This document shows positions 62,050 through 64,000 of a stretch of 64,000 nt of DNA, piece by piece. Numbering within the stretch: position 1 is the stretch's first letter; each line of letters opens with the position of its first letter. The DNA lies in NCBI RefSeq assembly GCF_014204625.1, contig NZ_JACHLU010000001.1:62001-126000 (forward strand), given 5' to 3'. The notes beneath the pieces were generated by a model. It did not search any database and was not told the DNA's origin. It saw nothing but the letters and a program-made list of their open reading frames with translations. The translations under genes and the position numbers were made by a program. This DNA comes from Gillisella vitis. Its GTDB lineage: Bacteria > Pseudomonadota > Alphaproteobacteria > Rhizobiales > Rhizobiaceae.

Positions 62050-63317
62050 TGGTTTGGGATAATTCATCTGCCCGTGATGTTCTGCGTCGTATATTCGACG
62101 CAGCCGTGGCCAGCGCTGATCCGGCAAACGTACTTGCCCGACACCTTCCTGAACGACCGAAAGGTCGATGCGTGGTTGTTGGCGCGGGCAAGGCATCTGC
62201 GGCAATGGCCGCAGCTCTCGACACCGCATGGAGTGACGTGAACCTCAGCGGCGTCGTTGTCACGCGCTATGGCCACGCTGTACCGGCAGGCCGAATCCAG
62301 ATCATCGAAGCCGCACATCCCGTCCCGGATGCCATGAGCGTCGAGGCCGCTGGTCGCATTATCGACGCGGTCAGCAATCTTGGAGCGGATGACATGGTTA
62401 TCGCCCTGATTTCTGGCGGAGGCTCTTCGCTGCTGGTGTCGCCAGCACCCGGCATGACGCTCGAAGACAAAAAGGCAGTCAACAGGGCGTTGCTGGCAAG
62501 CGGTGCCACGATTTCTGAAATGAACACCGTGCGCAAACAGCTCTCGGGCATCAAGGGTGGCCGTCTTGCGCGCTTTGCCTATCCCGCAAAACTTGTCACA
62601 CTGGTTATTTCCGATGTGCCGGGCGACGACCCGTCAGAAATCGCCTCGGGGCCAACCGTTGCGAACGACACCACCATCGAAGATGCCCGCGAAATTGTTG
62701 CCAGATACCGTCTTTCCCTGCCTGTGGCAGCCCAGAACGTGCTGGCCAACCAACGTGAAAACGAGCACCTCCAGCAGCCAATTTCGGATGTGCGAATGAT
62801 CGCATCCCCCTCCATGGCGCTGAACGCTGCGTCCGAATGCGCCAGGGCTTATGGCCTCACACCTATGGTTCTGGGTGATGCGCTCCAGGGTGAGGCCAAG
62901 GATGCAGGCACCCTTTTTGCCGGTATTGCCCTGTCCGCCAGCCAAAAGGGTCTTCCGGTTCGCGGCCCCGCCGTGCTTCTGTCTGGCGGGGAAACAACCG
63001 TTTCGCTTCCTGCGGAAACGACAGGGCGGGGTGGACGCAATAGCGAGTTTCTCCTCAGTCTGGCAATCAATCTTGGTGGAGCAGAGCGCATATGGGCAAT
63101 ATCAGGCGATAGCGATGGGATTGACGGGGTTGAAGATGCTGCGGGGGCCATGATTGCCCCAGACACCCTGGCCCGGATGCGCACAGCAGGAATTGATCCC
63201 CGCTCAGCACTTTCGCGCCACGATAGCTATACAGCCTTCAAAGCCATTGACGACCTTGTCGTCACAGGACCGACACTCACCAACGTCAACGACATAAGAG
63301 CCATTCTGATCGCATAA
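62046..63317 (+). CDS. ttuD: hydroxypyruvate reductase / glycerate 2-kinase (MOFRL family)
   Basis: The 423-residue protein has the two-domain MOFRL glycerate kinase fold: RCVVVGAGKASAAMAAALD, AHPVPDAMSVEAAGRI, ALISGGGSSLLVSPAPGMTLEDK, the C-terminal VLLSGGETTVSL, GRGGRNSEFLLSLAI and ISGDSDGIDG. TtuD acts after tartrate dehydrogenase in tartrate use by grapevine agrobacteria, handling hydroxypyruvate/glycerate. ATG 62046 overlaps the ttuC remnant stop. The gene looks intact, although its former upstream partner is broken, so it now depends on promoters in or before the giant-protein cluster or a new one. Confidence 0.9.
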   Translation: MMVWDNSSARDVLRRIFDAAVASADPANVLARHLPERPKGRCVVVGAGKASAAMAAALDTAWSDVNLSGVVVTRYGHAVPAGRIQIIEAAHPVPDAMSVEAAGRIIDAVSNLGADDMVIALISGGGSSLLVSPAPGMTLEDKKAVNRALLASGATISEMNTVRKQLSGIKGGRLARFAYPAKLVTLVISDVPGDDPSEIASGPTVANDTTIEDAREIVARYRLSLPVAAQNVLANQRENEHLQQPISDVRMIASPSMALNAASECARAYGLTPMVLGDALQGEAKDAGTLFAGIALSASQKGLPVRGPAVLLSGGETTVSLPAETTGRGGRNSEFLLSLAINLGGAERIWAISGDSDGIDGVEDAAGAMIAPDTLARMRTAGIDPRSALSRHDSYTAFKAIDDLVVTGPTLTNVNDIRAILIA

Positions 63318-63529
63318 TCCAGTCTGTTCAGATCAAACAATCGCAGGACAATAACGGCGGGACGGCCGATTCCGATTTATGGCACAATGCTATAGCGCAA
63401 CACACTCACCTCACCCTATGCATTCGGCGTGATTTTCTCTTTAAGCCTAAATCGTTTTAAAGAAAAGTAACGGGATTTTGTACGCCATATATGGCTATCG
63501 GCGCTGTAGAGTTCGTTTTGTACCCATTG

Positions 63530-63565
63530 ACACGTTGATAATTTGAAGTAACGTGTGGCTACAAT
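63530..63565 (+). promoter_or_regulatory. inverted repeat next to a -10 box, possible activator site
   Basis: ACACGTT (63530-63536) and AACGTGT (63550-63556) form a perfect 7-bp inverted repeat with a 13-bp spacer. TACAAT (63560-63565) begins four bases later and has no good -35. This is the layout of an activator-dependent promoter, with the activator covering the -35 position. Confidence 0.45.
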
Positions 63566-63635
63566 AAATATACACTCATTGATTACATTTTTATTTTTTA
63601 GGACGTCGACATGCGTCACAGTTTGGGTCTTGGCG

Positions 63636-63666
63636 GTCTCGCTTCGGCGAGACTGGATGATTTTTT
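63636..63666 (+). terminator. UUCG-loop hairpin followed by a T-run
   Basis: GTCTCGC-TTCG-GCGAGAC is a very stable 7-bp stem with a UUCG loop. Six T follow after a 7-nt gap (63661-63666). It lies about 75 nt after the TACAAT box and well before the next gene, so it could be an attenuator or the 3' end of a small RNA. Confidence 0.45.
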
Positions 63667-63841
63667 GCGACATAATATACAACCTTTAGTGTATTATTTT
63701 TTAATAAAGTATCATTTTTCGATACTTGGCGTCTCTGCGCGCTTTATCCTGTCGCGCATAAAATCGGCATCGGCACCATGCCGAAGCGCGCGCGGCTGTC
63801 GCACCAATTGCTTTCACGTTTGATCATGTCTGGAGCATCCC

Positions 63842-64000
63842 ATGGCTATGGAAGAGAAAGACGTGCTCATGCCACAAATCTATCGAGCGGTGGATGTTCA
63901 TCTTCCGCAAATGGCGTTTTCCGGCCTTTCTGAAACCTGGTTGATGAAAGAATTGGGAGATCTGCATTGGTCTCTCCTGGCATCAGCCACGCAGGTTCCC
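63842..64000 (+). CDS. LnmK-like biosynthetic protein (N-terminal part only)
   Basis: The frame begins at ATG 63842 after TGGAG and is open to the window end (53 residues). HLPQMAFSGLSETWLMKELGDLHW resembles the N-terminus of the LnmK / Pnap_2097 family of hot-dog fold acyltransferase-decarboxylases, which work in polyketide-type pathways. The following genes lie outside the window, so the pathway cannot be named. Recognition rests on a short stretch. Confidence 0.6.
   Translation, partial: MAMEEKDVLMPQIYRAVDVHLPQMAFSGLSETWLMKELGDLHWSLLASATQVP

Larger units (their letters stand above)
63318..63841. promoter_or_regulatory. AT-rich intergenic region before the LnmK-like gene
   Basis: No convincing gene is seen in this 520-bp, AT-rich stretch. 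It holds GCCATATATGGC (63484-63495), the inverted repeat near 63530 and the hairpin near 63636 listed separately. A 70-codon open frame starting at 63611 lacks protein-like features. Confidence 0.5.

Noticed and set aside
63611..63823. 70-codon open frame upstream of the LnmK-like gene
   Set aside because: It runs through the UUCG hairpin and AT-rich DNA, has no family pattern and a poor ribosome site.
1..64000. CRISPR array, tRNA or rRNA genes
   Set aside because: No regularly spaced direct repeats and no tRNA- or rRNA-like conserved sequence were seen on either strand.

Overview
The window looks like a piece of a secondary replicon (plasmid or chromid) of a Rhizobiaceae bacterium, probably of the Agrobacterium/Allorhizobium vitis group. 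The grounds are a complete repABC replication/partition cassette (10.06-14.13 kb), a very high density of ABC importers with LacI-type regulators, dispersed rhizobial intergenic palindromes including a RIME-like element, and a ttuC-ttuD tartrate remnant of the kind known from grapevine agrobacteria. No rRNA, tRNA or CRISPR was seen.

Layout. 0-0.8 kb: partial ArnT-like glycosyltransferase (-). 1.1-4.3 kb: cobalamin riboswitch followed by an ATPase / binding protein / permease set for corrinoid uptake (+). 4.3-8.4 kb: amino-acid ABC importer ending in a homocysteine S-methyltransferase (-), divergent from an Lrp-type regulator; then an (S)-ureidoglycine aminohydrolase. 10-14.1 kb: repC, repB and repA (-), with a counter-transcribed RNA between repB and repC. 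14.7-20.7 kb: an Fe/hexose-phosphate-type ABC importer with a dual-specificity-like phosphatase and a LacI regulator (-). 20.9 kb: orphan BrnA-like antitoxin. 21.2-28.9 kb: LacI regulator divergent from a sugar catabolism/uptake operon, with operators in the promoter and again inside the first gene. 29-30.9 kb: RecQ helicase (-). 31.1-33.8 kb: glutamine-synthetase-like plus FAD oxidase pair of the glutamyl-polyamine type. 33.9-35.6 kb: secreted tannase/feruloyl-esterase-like protein. 35.7-44.1 kb: LacI-controlled PotABCD-type importer with nucleoside hydrolase, adenine deaminase and a phosphoribosyltransferase (-), reading as purine nucleoside uptake and salvage.

44.4-61.7 kb: the most unusual part. 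Five co-directional genes encode a 104-residue protein, a 1218-residue protein, a 493-residue DNase I-fold protein, a 3526-residue giant with LysM-like repeats, and a secreted 151-residue paralogue of the first protein. I recognise no characterised system here. Its right edge lies 8 bases from a 5'-truncated, frameshifted and internally deleted tartrate dehydrogenase gene (ttuC), which is followed by an intact ttuD. The window ends in the start of an LnmK-like biosynthetic gene preceded by an inverted repeat next to a -10 box.

Most operons here follow one plan: a regulator, an importer and one to three catabolic enzymes, typical of a plant-associated scavenger. Three of the binding-protein genes are followed directly by a strong palindrome, which could set the binding protein to transporter ratio.
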